DNA of 64,000 nucleotides from Pseudobdellovibrionaceae bacterium (GTDB lineage: Bacteria > Bdellovibrionota > Bdellovibrionia > Bdellovibrionales > Bdellovibrionaceae). Location: the NCBI GenBank assembly GCA_022843825.1, contig JALHMX010000006.1, positions 62,001-126,000 on the forward strand, written 5' to 3'. The notes beneath the pieces were generated by a model. The model did not search any database. It worked only from the letters and a program-made list of their open reading frames with translations, and was not told the origin of the DNA. Within the stretch, counting starts at the first letter, position 1. Every line of letters begins with the position of its first letter. The position numbers were made by a program, and so were the translations under genes. Positions 26,617 to 36,187 of this stretch are shown here, one piece after another.

Positions 26617-27678
26617 TTAAGTCTCGCCCTCTTGGTATAAAGAAATTTTAAAATCATTTTCTGTCGACTGAGAAGAAGGACCTATATTGATTTCAGAGTT
26701 AATCCCTTTATTTAAATATAAAATTCCTGTGTATCCAATCATCGCTGCATTGTCAGTGCAGTATCGTAATGGCGGTATGACCACAGAGTACCCTTTAGCC
26801 TTTAGTTCCTCAGTCTTAGTGCGCAGACGCGAATTAGCACTTACACCGCCAGTAATGACAATTTTTTTAGTCTGGTAGATTTCGGCGGCATAGGTCAGTT
26901 TATGAATCAATACATCCACAATGGCTTCTTGAAAACTTGCGCAAAGATCAGATTTCTCTTTTTCTAAAATCTGTGGATCTAGTGTTTGGATTAAACGATG
27001 AGCCGCGGATTTGAGCCCGCTAAAACTCATCATCAAATTTTTATCTAGAATAAGACTTCGAGGAAATGAATATTTTTGTGGATTTCCCATTTGCGCCAAG
27101 CGATCTACTTGCACGCCTCCAGGGTAGCCCAAATCAATCATCTTCGCGAATTTATCAAAAGCTTCGCCTGCAGCATCGTCCTTGGTGGTGCCAATAATCG
27201 TATAATCAGAAAACCCCTTAACCCAATACAAACTGCTGTGACCGCCACTAACAGCCAAGGCTATATATGGATAATCAAAACCCATCGGCGGAGCATAGCT
27301 GTTGTCTTTTAGAAATGGTGCAAGAAGATGGCCCTCTAAGTGATTCACCCCTATAAAAGGCTTTTTTAAGGATTCAGCCATTGCTTTAATGGTCATAAGT
27401 CCGACAATTAATGATCCGATGAGGCCCGGACGGTTAGTAACTGCAAAGCCATCAATATCTTTCAAAGTTAATCCGGCTTTCTTAAGCAAGCTTTCTATTA
27501 AAGGCAAAAGTGCTATTGAATGATTTCGACTAGCAATTTCAGGCACAATACCACCATAGGGAGTATGCTCAAGATCTTGACTGGCTGTCATCTGTTCTAT
27601 GACAAACCCCTCATTATCTACGATCGCTACCGAAGTATCATCACAGCTGGTTTCAACAGAAATAATTTTTTTGATCAC
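26617..27678 (-). CDS. tsaD: tRNA threonylcarbamoyladenosine synthase subunit TsaD
   Basis: TsaD transfers the threonylcarbamoyl group to A37 of ANN-decoding tRNAs. The 353-residue protein starts with ISVETSCDDTSVAIVD and has EIASRNHSIALLPLIESLL and the metal-binding GVNHLEGHLLAPFLK, then ALAVSGGHSSLYWVKGF, TKDDAAGEAFDKFAKMIDLG and the late VVIPPLRYCTDNAAMIGYTG. Family length is about 340. Its start overlaps the stop of the CpoB-like gene by 4 bp (ATGA), and rsmA follows at once. Confidence 0.95.
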   Translation of the reverse strand: MIKKIISVETSCDDTSVAIVDNEGFVIEQMTASQDLEHTPYGGIVPEIASRNHSIALLPLIESLLKKAGLTLKDIDGFAVTNRPGLIGSLIVGLMTIKAMAESLKKPFIGVNHLEGHLLAPFLKDNSYAPPMGFDYPYIALAVSGGHSSLYWVKGFSDYTIIGTTKDDAAGEAFDKFAKMIDLGYPGGVQVDRLAQMGNPQKYSFPRSLILDKNLMMSFSGLKSAAHRLIQTLDPQILEKEKSDLCASFQEAIVDVLIHKLTYAAEIYQTKKIVITGGVSANSRLRTKTEELKAKGYSVVIPPLRYCTDNAAMIGYTGILYLNKGINSEINIGPSSQSTENDFKISLYQEGET

Positions 27679-28379
27679 TTTTTCTTAGACTTGCCAGCTG
27701 GTTTATTCAAATTTGATATACGTATTTTTGATTTTTTTCCAGCCAAAGTTTGTGGATACTGAACGGATACTTCTTCGTAAAAAGCAAGTGCCTCATCTTT
27801 CAAGCCTAATTCTTGAAAAGCAACTCCCGTCTTGTATTTAGCATCAGGTACTAATTTAGACTTAGGAAATTCTTCTGCAAATTTTTGATAACTTAAAATG
27901 GCACGCTTCCATTCTTTTTTACCAAAAAGTTCTTCAGCGATATCGTAGGATGTGCGTTTTCCCTTAATGGACGGAGTATTCACCAGTTCATTTTGTTTTA
28001 AATTTTCGTCTGATGTTTTAGCTAATTGTTTTTCTGTCTCTAATTTTTGTATTTGTGTTTCCATTCTAGCTAAAGCTTCTTGCAAAGTCGCAATTTTTTG
28101 CGCATCTGCGGCGGTTGCTGCTAGGCTATTTTCTTTTTGTGCCTGAAGAATGTTAACCTGATTTTCTAACACTTCAATTCGACCATTTAATGCTCTTATC
28201 GTTTCCTGAGGATCAGTAATTACTTCAGTGCTGGTTGAATCAATTCGTTGGCTTTCCTGCTGTTGTTTTTTGCGAGCTATATAAGATTGCTCTGTCGGAC
28301 TTACTTCCGAACGAGTCTTTAAACATCCAGAAAAAACGACTACGGCAATTATGACCAAAAAACTTTGAACTAACTTCAT
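27675..28379 (-). CDS. CpoB/YbgF-like lipoprotein with coiled coil and TPRs
   Basis: The 234-residue protein has a lipoprotein leader (VVVFSGCLKTRSEV, Cys19), a coiled-coil region (about 55-120; LNGRIEVLENQVNILQAQK and similar), then a C-terminal TPR part (AILSYQKFAEEFPKSKLVPD, AKYKTGVAFQELGLKDEALA). This order fits CpoB (YbgF), the Tol-Pal-associated periplasmic protein that coordinates wall synthesis with outer-membrane constriction. A pal gene sits two genes upstream, in support. Here it appears lipid-anchored, unlike E. coli CpoB. It overlaps tsaD downstream and the DUF4398 gene upstream by 4 bp each. Confidence 0.8.
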   Translation of the reverse strand: MKLVQSFLVIIAVVVFSGCLKTRSEVSPTEQSYIARKKQQQESQRIDSTSTEVITDPQETIRALNGRIEVLENQVNILQAQKENSLAATAADAQKIATLQEALARMETQIQKLETEKQLAKTSDENLKQNELVNTPSIKGKRTSYDIAEELFGKKEWKRAILSYQKFAEEFPKSKLVPDAKYKTGVAFQELGLKDEALAFYEEVSVQYPQTLAGKKSKIRISNLNKPAGKSKKK

Positions 28380-28705
28380 AGAATATCCCCATTTTTATGT
28401 CTTAATAAGCGTGTTGAGTTTTCAGCTCTTTCGGCGGCCACACGTGCTTTTATAAAAAGATCGCGAGCATCTGTATACTCTCGTTCAGCATATAAAATGC
28501 GCGCTTGTCTAAAAAATTCTTCCGCTTGGTGCCAGTAGCCTGGCGAATACTTAACAGACTGAACTGTGCGAGCGTAGTCGATAGCTATTTTTGCATAAAT
28601 ATATTCATCGTTAGGAGCCGGGGCCGTAACACAGCCCTGGATAGTCAATAAGCTAACTAATACAATTAGACCTAGAAAACTGCGCCCGAATATATTCTTC
28701 AACAT
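28376..28705 (-). CDS. DUF4398-like small lipoprotein
   Basis: The 109-residue protein has a lipoprotein leader ending LLTIQGCVTAPAPNDEY (Cys25) and a helical body (YAKIAIDYARTVQSVKYSPG, QAEEFFRQARILYAEREY, TDARDLFIKARVAAERAENS) that matches the DUF4398 pattern: paired helices rich in Ala, Arg and Tyr. Its role in Gram-negative envelope biology is not well established. It lies between pal and the CpoB-like gene in a tight minus-strand run, which suggests co-expression with the Tol-Pal machinery. Confidence 0.75.
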   Translation of the reverse strand: MLKNIFGRSFLGLIVLVSLLTIQGCVTAPAPNDEYIYAKIAIDYARTVQSVKYSPGYWHQAEEFFRQARILYAEREYTDARDLFIKARVAAERAENSTRLLRHKNGDIL

Positions 28706-28713
28706 TTCCTCTG

Positions 28714-29250
28714 TTAATTAGGAACAAAATTAGCACGACGGTTCCTTGCCATTGCTGACTCAGAATCGCCTGCAGATAAAGGTTTTTCTTCACCGAAGCT
28801 TACTGTACTAAGGCGATCTGCACGAATGCCCATTTGAATCATCATTTGTCTAACGGCATTAGCACGACGCTCGCCTAATGATAAGTTATACTCATTAGAT
28901 CCGCGTTGATCACAGTGACCCTCGATTGTCATTGTAACGCCTGAATTTCGTTTCATCCAAGCTACATTGCTCTCTAGCTTTGCTCTTTCGCCGCCAGTTA
29001 GGCTGGCTTTATCATATTCAAAAAACACTGTACTTAAACCTTCGATAGACCCTGAATCACTTCCTTGCGCTCCGAAATTCATTGGAGAACCATCAATTTG
29101 CTCGGAACCACCATCAGCGGTAGTCTCTGTTCTGATTGAACCGTCATCCGAGGTGGCAGACTTTTTTCTAAAAAGTGAACAGCCCGATGCCGATGCAATA
29201 ACCATGGTTAAAACTAGAGACATGGTAGCGATTTTTTTAAATTGATTCAT
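28714..29250 (-). CDS. pal: Peptidoglycan-associated lipoprotein Pal
   Basis: Pal links the outer membrane to peptidoglycan through an OmpA-like domain. The 178-residue protein has a lipoprotein leader (VLTMVIASASGCSLFRKKSA, Cys24), a Ser/Gly/Thr-rich linker (about 30-65), and the OmpA-like domain at 70-178 with VFFEYDKASLTGGERAKLES, EGHCDQRGSNEYNLSLGERR and RLSTVSFGEEKPL. It is first in the pal, DUF4398, CpoB-like and tsaD run. A tolR-type gene appears at the far end of this window, not adjacent. Confidence 0.95.
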   Translation of the reverse strand: MNQFKKIATMSLVLTMVIASASGCSLFRKKSATSDDGSIRTETTADGGSEQIDGSPMNFGAQGSDSGSIEGLSTVFFEYDKASLTGGERAKLESNVAWMKRNSGVTMTIEGHCDQRGSNEYNLSLGERRANAVRQMMIQMGIRADRLSTVSFGEEKPLSAGDSESAMARNRRANFVPN

Positions 29251-29359
29251 TGATGCTTTCCTCCGTAAATTACTAGATTAGTTATGTTTTGTTACTGTAG
29301 ACCGAGATCCAGTACTTGTAAAGTCTTGTCAAATATTGAATAGCAGTCAACAATCAATC

Positions 29360-32233
29360 ATGGCGTATCCAAGATATTTATGTTTAGTTTTTTCTTTTTT
29401 TATGATTTTTATAGGGAATTCTGTCCCAACTCAAGCTTCCCGAGTAGGGCCTGTCTCGACAGAATGGATGCAAACAAATACACGTCATTTTCGAATAATT
29501 CACGATAAAAACCAGCAAGACCTAGGTCGGTACTATGCTGAAATTGCAGAAATCGCATACAGTAATTTAAGCACAGTTTTTTCCACATTGCCTGAAGTCA
29601 TAACGGTCGTCTTAGCGGATAACACGGACGACTCAAATGGAAATGCCACCGTATTTCCATACCCTTTAATTTTTGCCTTCCCTGTGCAGGTCGGTCAACA
29701 AGGCGGTTTATCCGAAGCCAGTGAATGGGGAAAAGAGCTTTTTACCCATGAGTTAGTGCATGTCGCTCAACTTTATCCTTACTCAGCAACCACCTACAAA
29801 ATAGCTCGTGCACTATTTGGGTCAGTTATTTCCCCACATTTACTAATGCCTGGCTGGTGGAAAGAAGGCATGGCTGTAGAAATGGAGACTCAGTTCTCTC
29901 CGCGGGGCCGCACACGCTCTTATTTACAAGATGCGCAAATCAGATCTTATGTTACAAAAAATAAGCTCAAAGATTTCACATTGGCGGAGGCTAATGAGGA
30001 TTTAATTACTTGGCCTTATGGTAATCGCCGCTATTTTTTTGGCTCCATGCTGATGAGTCAAATAGCCTACGAAGGAAACTTACAAAATAAGCCACAGACC
30101 ATCGGCGATATCGTTTTAGACCAGTCCCATCGCTGGCCTTATTTTATCAACGCCCCGGTTAAAAAAACATTAGGTGCAAATTACACTGACATTTATAATC
30201 GCACCTTAGAGGCCTATAGTAAAAATAGTCAGCAGCAGATAAAAGAACTTTCCAAAGTTCCCCTATCTCAAGTCGTGCCTCTCAATGCAGATTTAATTCA
30301 GTCTCGATTTGTAAAATACAGCGATGCTCATGATATCGTGGGTCTAATTGCGACGACTGACATGGACACTCAAATACAGTTTTATAAAGATAATGTGTTA
30401 TTAGAATTTAAAAAACTTCCCACCAATGATTTAGGCTCTTTTGATTTTCATCCTATTGATGCAAAAATAATCTATAACAAAACCCATCAAGTGAATTTAA
30501 AACAAAATTTTTCGGATCTTTACATTTACGATCTCAGCCAAGGAAAATCCGAGCGACTTACTTTTAAAGAGCGAGCTCGTGATCCTATTTATTCTCCTGA
30601 CGGCAATAAAGTCCTATTTACTCACACTGGCAATGGCCTAACTGAGCTCAAATCCATAGACATAGCGTCAAAAAAAATTACTTCTCTACTGGCGGGAACG
30701 CCGAAATCACGCATTAACTCATACACCTTTAAAGGCGATAACCAAGTCCTTTACACGCTTCGCGACGAGACCGGAAATCAGCACCTTCATATTTTAAACT
30801 TAGACACTTTAATCAGTCAAAAAATCATAGCCCCAACACAAATCCGTTTTCTTAAATACAAAGATCCTATTCTTTATTTTATCTCGACAGAAAATGAAGT
30901 ACTGAATATTTATCAAGCTCGAGTTAGCAAAGGCCAACTTAAAGATATTCAACCGCTGACTCATCTTATGACCGGGGCTCTTAATTTTGATATAGACACC
31001 AAAAACGAAATTGTATACTCAACAGTAATCGGAGAAAATGGTCCCTACGTTTCAAAATCTGAATTCTTGCCTGCGGGCACTATTTTGCCGAAAATTAAAA
31101 ATGAAATTTTAGATCGCTATCAAATAAAGACTGATGAAGTGGCCGATGCTACAGCAACTTCAGTCGATTATTCACCATGGCCCTACTTGTATCCACGGTA
31201 TTGGATTCCTTTCATTTCAAATAACATTACTGGCACCGGACTACTTTACCAGGCGATGACATCTGCCCGCGATCCTATCGGATTACATACCTACGAAGCG
31301 CAGATAAATTATGACTCGTTTAGCAGAAAAGCAGGGTATGCTTTTAATTACTTAAACTCACAGCTTTCATGGGATTGGAACTTGAGCGCGTACCAGACAC
31401 AACAACTTATATCTCTTGATAGTTATGTCAGAAAAAATTCGTACTCATTCTCTATTATGCCGGACACTTTTAGTCTTAGTGAAAATTTTGTATTTACCAT
31501 TGGAACATCAATTAATAAAACTGATGATTCGTTTATTAGCACCAGTCATTGGGGTGGATATATCCAAATGCTTTACAGCAGTATTAAGCAGCGACCACAT
31601 CACTATTTTCCTATGACTGGTTACAGTGTGGTTGGTCGCTATCAAGCATTAGCGGATCAAAACGAACAACCTAATTCACGCTATGGCAGTTATTCTCAAG
31701 CTTTGATGAGTTTAACCAGCTATAATCATCTTTTTCTTCCCAAAAATCACACACTGATGGTTAAACTTGATGGACTCTACACATTCGAAGATATGGCTAT
31801 ACGTTTCGGAACCAGCAATCTCAGCTTGCCTGTCGAGCCGGAAGCTTTGCCCTTATTTTTAATTCGAGGCTATCAAGCAGGACAATTTTTAGGTAACCAA
31901 ATGGCGACCGTGAACTTAGAATACCGTTTTCCCTTAGTAGACATTTCTAATGGTGGCGACACTACGCCATTATTTTTTAAATATTTAACTGCAGGCGTGG
32001 TCGCGGATGCGTTGTCGACAAAAGGTTTTGGATATTCTACAAAAATTAATGACTACCAGGCTTTGAAATGGTCTCAAAATATATACAGCGCAGGAGCTGA
32101 ACTTCGCTTAAGCACGACATTAGGGTATATACTTCCTCTTAATTTTATCTACGGGGTTTACTTTCCCTTATCTGAAGATTTTTCTGACGAAAAAGTAGTT
32201 AATGCTCTGAGCATCCAAATCGGCGGTTTTTAG
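29360..32233 (+). CDS. Envelope metallopeptidase / beta-propeller / outer-membrane barrel protein
   Basis: With the ATG at 29360 the protein has about 957 residues; an in-frame TTG lies at 29336. After a signal peptide comes a peptidase-like domain with the zinc motif HELVHVAQ (about 130-137) and a downstream WWKEGMAVEME glutamate segment, the arrangement seen in gluzincin (MA-clan) peptidases. A central region (about 290-580) has propeller-like repeats, for example ARDPIYSPDGNKVLFTHTG, as in TolB and WD40-like proteins. The C-terminal 300 residues have alternating aromatic strands and end in ALSIQIGGF, a terminal phenylalanine typical of outer-membrane beta barrels. It is probably an OM-anchored protease or processing factor. 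The family name is not certain. Confidence 0.7.
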   Translation: MAYPRYLCLVFSFFMIFIGNSVPTQASRVGPVSTEWMQTNTRHFRIIHDKNQQDLGRYYAEIAEIAYSNLSTVFSTLPEVITVVLADNTDDSNGNATVFPYPLIFAFPVQVGQQGGLSEASEWGKELFTHELVHVAQLYPYSATTYKIARALFGSVISPHLLMPGWWKEGMAVEMETQFSPRGRTRSYLQDAQIRSYVTKNKLKDFTLAEANEDLITWPYGNRRYFFGSMLMSQIAYEGNLQNKPQTIGDIVLDQSHRWPYFINAPVKKTLGANYTDIYNRTLEAYSKNSQQQIKELSKVPLSQVVPLNADLIQSRFVKYSDAHDIVGLIATTDMDTQIQFYKDNVLLEFKKLPTNDLGSFDFHPIDAKIIYNKTHQVNLKQNFSDLYIYDLSQGKSERLTFKERARDPIYSPDGNKVLFTHTGNGLTELKSIDIASKKITSLLAGTPKSRINSYTFKGDNQVLYTLRDETGNQHLHILNLDTLISQKIIAPTQIRFLKYKDPILYFISTENEVLNIYQARVSKGQLKDIQPLTHLMTGALNFDIDTKNEIVYSTVIGENGPYVSKSEFLPAGTILPKIKNEILDRYQIKTDEVADATATSVDYSPWPYLYPRYWIPFISNNITGTGLLYQAMTSARDPIGLHTYEAQINYDSFSRKAGYAFNYLNSQLSWDWNLSAYQTQQLISLDSYVRKNSYSFSIMPDTFSLSENFVFTIGTSINKTDDSFISTSHWGGYIQMLYSSIKQRPHHYFPMTGYSVVGRYQALADQNEQPNSRYGSYSQALMSLTSYNHLFLPKNHTLMVKLDGLYTFEDMAIRFGTSNLSLPVEPEALPLFLIRGYQAGQFLGNQMATVNLEYRFPLVDISNGGDTTPLFFKYLTAGVVADALSTKGFGYSTKINDYQALKWSQNIYSAGAELRLSTTLGYILPLNFIYGVYFPLSEDFSDEKVVNALSIQIGGF

Positions 32234-32290
32234 TAGGTACCAGTTCCCTTTTTGTACTGCGATGCAGTACAAAAAGGGAACTGGTACCTA
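32234..32290. repeat. Perfect 27-bp palindrome, copy B of the dispersed repeat
   Basis: Arms 32234-32260 and 32264-32290 are exact complements around a 3-base loop (GAT). The arm begins TAGGTACCAGTTCCCTTTTT, the same sequence as the arms of copy A at 4853-4903. It sits precisely between the convergent propeller/barrel gene (TAG at 32231-32233) and the SNF2 gene, whose TAG (32288-32290) is part of the right arm. It may act as a bidirectional terminator or mobile repeat. Confidence 0.85.
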
Positions 32291-35200
32291 AACTCCTAAT
32301 AAAAACTTGAAATCATCCGATGATAAATAATTTAAGCTGTGTTCACTTTGCGTAACAGCTGCGGATGCGGCCTCTTCATTAGAGAATAGTGAATCGAAAT
32401 ATGATTTTTTACGTAGCTTAAGCATTTCGATTTTCTCTTCTACGGAGTCCTTCATGATAAGACGATAAACGTTGATATTATTTTTTTGTCCAAGTCTATG
32501 TACCCGATCAGTTGCTTGATTTTCTACAGCGGGATTCCACCAAGGTTCGATGTGATAAACGACTGAGGCTTTCGTTAAATTCAACCCCACACCACCAGTT
32601 TTTAATGTCATTAGCAGCACTTGCGGCTGTGGAGAATTTTGAAACTGATCTAATACAATACTTCTGTTCTTGCTGCTCACGGCTCCGTGAATGGTCGAGA
32701 ACGGAATATTATTTTTAATGAACAAGTTAGAAAGACTTTCTAAAGTCGCTAAAAACTGAGTAAAGACCAATACGCTTCGACCATTTTCCATATGCTCGTT
32801 GATACAATCAACGATATACCCTAGCTTCGGCGGAATCTCGTTAAATTTAATATTAGGAACTCCGTTTGGATCTGAACACACCTGTCTTAATCTTAAGAGT
32901 GCTGTAAGCATGGCAATCTGAGAGCCAGCTGCTCCGTTATCCCGTATCAACTGAGAAACTTGATCGTTGTGGGATAACGCCAATTTTTTGTATATTTCCA
33001 TTTGTTCAGGAGTAAAGTCTAAGTGGTAGGACTCTTCTGATTTAGTCGGCAAATCTAAACTAACTGCCGATTTAGTTCGTCTTAAAACAATCGGCTTCAT
33101 TTTCTGTTTCAATAACGATAAGTCTTCACTTTCTATGGTTTTTCCAATACCAAAAACTTCATTAAAAGATTTATATGAACCTATGGCGCCAGGTAAAACT
33201 AAATCGGCTAACGAGAAGAAATCTAAATAATTATTTTCAAGCGGCGTACCTGATAAAGCCAATTTAAACTTAGCCTTTAAGCTGCGCGCCGACGACGTTC
33301 TGCGGGATGAAAGATTTTTTAAATTCTGTGCTTCATCAAAAACTGCAATATCCCAAAGATGTTCTGCAAAGAAGTCTTCATGTTCTATAAGAAGCCCGTA
33401 GGTAACTATGAGTATCTTATGTTTGCTTGCGCCATCTTTTTTAATTTGCTCTTGGATCTGCTTTTTTTTCGCTGCAGTAAAAACTTCAACTTCAAGATCA
33501 GGAGTAAATTTCTTGGACTCATTTTCCCAATTAAAACATAATGACGTAGGTACTACGACCAGGGACCATGTCTTGTGATTTTCCAAACGGTGCTGATTTA
33601 GAAACGCCAATACCTGCAAAGTTTTACCCAACCCCATGTCATCTGCTAAAATGCCGCCCAGGTGAAGTCGGTATAAATCATAGATCCACTGTGTTCCTAT
33701 CACTTGATAGTCTTTCAATATGTTTTTTAAATGCTCAGGTATCTCGATTTGATTTTTTGGAGACCCGATATTTTTATAAAAAGAATAGATTTCATTCCAG
33801 TACGGATTATCCGTGATAATCTGCGTTCCCGACTCCGCCAAAGATAAAAGCTCTAGAATGCTGGAACGAGGAACTCGAACAAATTCTTTTTCACGGCTAT
33901 GCCCTGCTAATTGAGCCTCTTTTTTTATACGCTCCCAAAATTTTTCCAATAACGAATACTTAGGTAAAACTTTTGGATCAATAATATAGGGTCGACCCTT
34001 GTAGAAAATAATCCCATTGCCCGCTTTAGAACCTGCCGTTGCATTGGAAAATTTAATATCTTCGATGCGAATAGCTACGCCTTTGAAAAACAGTTTAGGA
34101 CTGAGTTCAAACCAATCCATCTTTCCGGTTTGCAAGACAAGCTCTGATTTAAAGTCATCTTCTGAAAGCTTCTCAATCGGCAAGTTATCAATGTAAACCG
34201 CCCAAGTTAAACCTGAAAGTTCGGTTAATTTATTGTACAAAAAAGGCACCACATAGTCTGAAACACGGGATTTAATAATATGTTGATTCTTAAGTTCTAA
34301 CTCAATTTCTGTATCCATAAATACGGGCTCATAGAACTCAGCCTGTTGAGTAAAAGCCACCAAGGGCTCTAGATACTTTGAATTTCCCTTAGTAAACACC
34401 TCACCTCTGGTGGCATTCATTATTGGTTCTATAAATGTTAATATCGTATGAGCTGAAAATTGGGAATAATCTTCTAATTTTACGATAGCATGACCTAATG
34501 ACAGAAATCGGTCATCATACTTCATAAGAGAAATAACATGTGAAATAGTTTCAATCAAAAAATCATAAACACGATCAGATATATAATCTTTTAAATGAGT
34601 TCGACTGACGAAAGCTTCCCCGTACTTGTCCACAAAAATGGATTTTTTAAACAAGTTAAATATATTTCTTTCTATGACTTTTAACGCCTCTTCATCTGTA
34701 AGATTCACATCACCGGTCGTCATAGGTTGATTTAAAATATGATAACAAACTTCCACTACAATTAAAGTTGCTACACCCTGGTGCTTAAGTATTTTTAAAT
34801 CATGATCACGTTTTGAACCTTTTCTAAATGTTGCTAGGTCTTTTCGATCTTGATCCGAAAAATAACTTAAGCCCTCACTGATAAATCTAAAAATAGATTC
34901 TTGTGTATGCTGAAAATTATGTACCCGATAAGTTCGCTCTTGAAACTGAAACTCAGTCCAAAAAGATATAGACGATGAAAAACTTTCAATGCCTGATGCA
35001 TTTTCATAGCTTACCCCAAAGCGAGACAGCTTTACTGTTTCTGTTTTAAAAAATAGATTGTGATCATTTTTAAAAAAATCTAGCAAAAGACGAATGTTAG
35101 TATGACCTTTGATTTTCAACCCTACTTCTGTTTTTTCGAAATGGGAGAAAATATTTTCTAAAGCTACGCCGCTACGACTATTGGTCATTGAAGGCACCAA

Positions 35201-36022
35201 TGTTAATTTTTTGTTTTGGTAATGATAGCGTGACTGATTAAGAAATAAATTAACTTTGCGATCAGCAGCTGTGCGTTCAATGCGATCTGACAAGACCAGA
35301 TCTCCTAGAAAAGGTTGGGCCTCCTCCACTTTAGGCTGCAAATAAAAAGCTTTCTGCAGTCCTTCTAGAATTTCGACCTGTTCTATATCCAATGCATAAT
35401 CAAACCCTGGCGCCAATTCCGGATCGCTTAATTTGTCATTAGGTAACAATAAATAAATTTTAAAATCGGGAAACTTATCTTTGAGGATAATTAAGTTATC
35501 AATCATTTCAGAAATAACATAAGCAAACAGCATCTCATTAGCACTTAAAGCAGAAATTCCTAAGCACTGGGCTAAGCTCATTATCTTATGATTTTCTTTT
35601 ACAATTCGATGATCAAATTTTTTCTCTATATATAAAGGATTTATTTCTCGAGGTATCTGAGGGTTAAGCTCAATTTGAGTCGCATCTGCTAAAGTCAGCT
35701 TAGTTTCGTTTTTTAAATACAATAAAACAGTCTGAGAAAGTTCTCGCAACAGACTTTGCTGTGGAACATATTTGTGACCCTCAACAAGCTCGAATATACG
35801 ACTTTGATTAGAGTTGTCCGTGTAAGAATAAGCATTAGGCTTAGGTAAACGAACTACATGGTCTTTTAGAAATGATATTTCTTGGTCTAAATTTTTAAAT
35901 AAATTGCCATCGGCCAAAGTGGGCCAGCGAATGACTGCACAATCCAGCTGGCCTAGCTGTGCTCTTTCAAGCCAATGATAGTAAGGCTTTCCCGATGATT
36001 TTGTGTGATAAGACTCTGCCAA
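32288..36022 (-). CDS. SNF2/SWI2-family DEAD-like helicase
   Basis: The 1244-residue protein is an ATP-driven DNA translocase of the SNF2 superfamily. The N-terminal 770 residues are of unknown fold. The ATPase core follows: a Q-motif-like YQVIGTQWIYDLYRLHLGGI, Walker A LADDMGLGKTLQVLAF, LVVVPTSLCFNWENE, the DEAQ box FDEAQNLKN, LALSGTPLENN, and in the C-terminal lobe SVLVFTQFLATLESL and the motif VI segment ATDRVHRLGQKNNINVYRL. Cellular role is not indicated by neighbours: a hypothetical gene is divergent upstream. Such proteins act in chromosome or RNA polymerase recycling, repair or defence. Confidence 0.9.
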   Translation of the reverse strand: MAESYHTKSSGKPYYHWLERAQLGQLDCAVIRWPTLADGNLFKNLDQEISFLKDHVVRLPKPNAYSYTDNSNQSRIFELVEGHKYVPQQSLLRELSQTVLLYLKNETKLTLADATQIELNPQIPREINPLYIEKKFDHRIVKENHKIMSLAQCLGISALSANEMLFAYVISEMIDNLIILKDKFPDFKIYLLLPNDKLSDPELAPGFDYALDIEQVEILEGLQKAFYLQPKVEEAQPFLGDLVLSDRIERTAADRKVNLFLNQSRYHYQNKKLTLVPSMTNSRSGVALENIFSHFEKTEVGLKIKGHTNIRLLLDFFKNDHNLFFKTETVKLSRFGVSYENASGIESFSSSISFWTEFQFQERTYRVHNFQHTQESIFRFISEGLSYFSDQDRKDLATFRKGSKRDHDLKILKHQGVATLIVVEVCYHILNQPMTTGDVNLTDEEALKVIERNIFNLFKKSIFVDKYGEAFVSRTHLKDYISDRVYDFLIETISHVISLMKYDDRFLSLGHAIVKLEDYSQFSAHTILTFIEPIMNATRGEVFTKGNSKYLEPLVAFTQQAEFYEPVFMDTEIELELKNQHIIKSRVSDYVVPFLYNKLTELSGLTWAVYIDNLPIEKLSEDDFKSELVLQTGKMDWFELSPKLFFKGVAIRIEDIKFSNATAGSKAGNGIIFYKGRPYIIDPKVLPKYSLLEKFWERIKKEAQLAGHSREKEFVRVPRSSILELLSLAESGTQIITDNPYWNEIYSFYKNIGSPKNQIEIPEHLKNILKDYQVIGTQWIYDLYRLHLGGILADDMGLGKTLQVLAFLNQHRLENHKTWSLVVVPTSLCFNWENESKKFTPDLEVEVFTAAKKKQIQEQIKKDGASKHKILIVTYGLLIEHEDFFAEHLWDIAVFDEAQNLKNLSSRRTSSARSLKAKFKLALSGTPLENNYLDFFSLADLVLPGAIGSYKSFNEVFGIGKTIESEDLSLLKQKMKPIVLRRTKSAVSLDLPTKSEESYHLDFTPEQMEIYKKLALSHNDQVSQLIRDNGAAGSQIAMLTALLRLRQVCSDPNGVPNIKFNEIPPKLGYIVDCINEHMENGRSVLVFTQFLATLESLSNLFIKNNIPFSTIHGAVSSKNRSIVLDQFQNSPQPQVLLMTLKTGGVGLNLTKASVVYHIEPWWNPAVENQATDRVHRLGQKNNINVYRLIMKDSVEEKIEMLKLRKKSYFDSLFSNEEAASAAVTQSEHSLNYLSSDDFKFLLGV

Positions 36023-36047
36023 AATAACCTCAAAGTGCTGTTAACCA

Positions 36048-36069
36048 CGCTAAAATATAAATTTTAGCG
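36048..36069. promoter_or_regulatory. Inverted repeat in divergent gap
   Basis: CGCTAAAAT (36048-36056) and ATTTTAGCG (36061-36069) are a perfect 9-bp dyad with a 4-base loop. It lies 25 bp upstream of the SNF2 start and 118 bp upstream of the plus-strand gene, so it could be an operator for the helicase gene. Confidence 0.4.
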
Positions 36070-36141
36070 AATTAAACATTATAGAGCCGATTTTCGCTAT
36101 GCGCAAATGTATTCCGTTTGTGACTCACCGTCAGTGTACTC

Positions 36142-36170
36142 TTGACAAGGTTAGTCGCAGTTCGGAAACT
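36142..36170 (+). promoter_or_regulatory. Candidate sigma-70-type promoter
   Basis: A perfect TTGACA lies at 36142-36147. A -10 candidate GAAACT (36165-36170, 17-base spacer) is poor, so the call rests mainly on the -35. It would give a very short leader for the gene starting at 36188. Confidence 0.25.
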
Positions 36171-36187
36171 GACAGTGCGAGGTGTTT

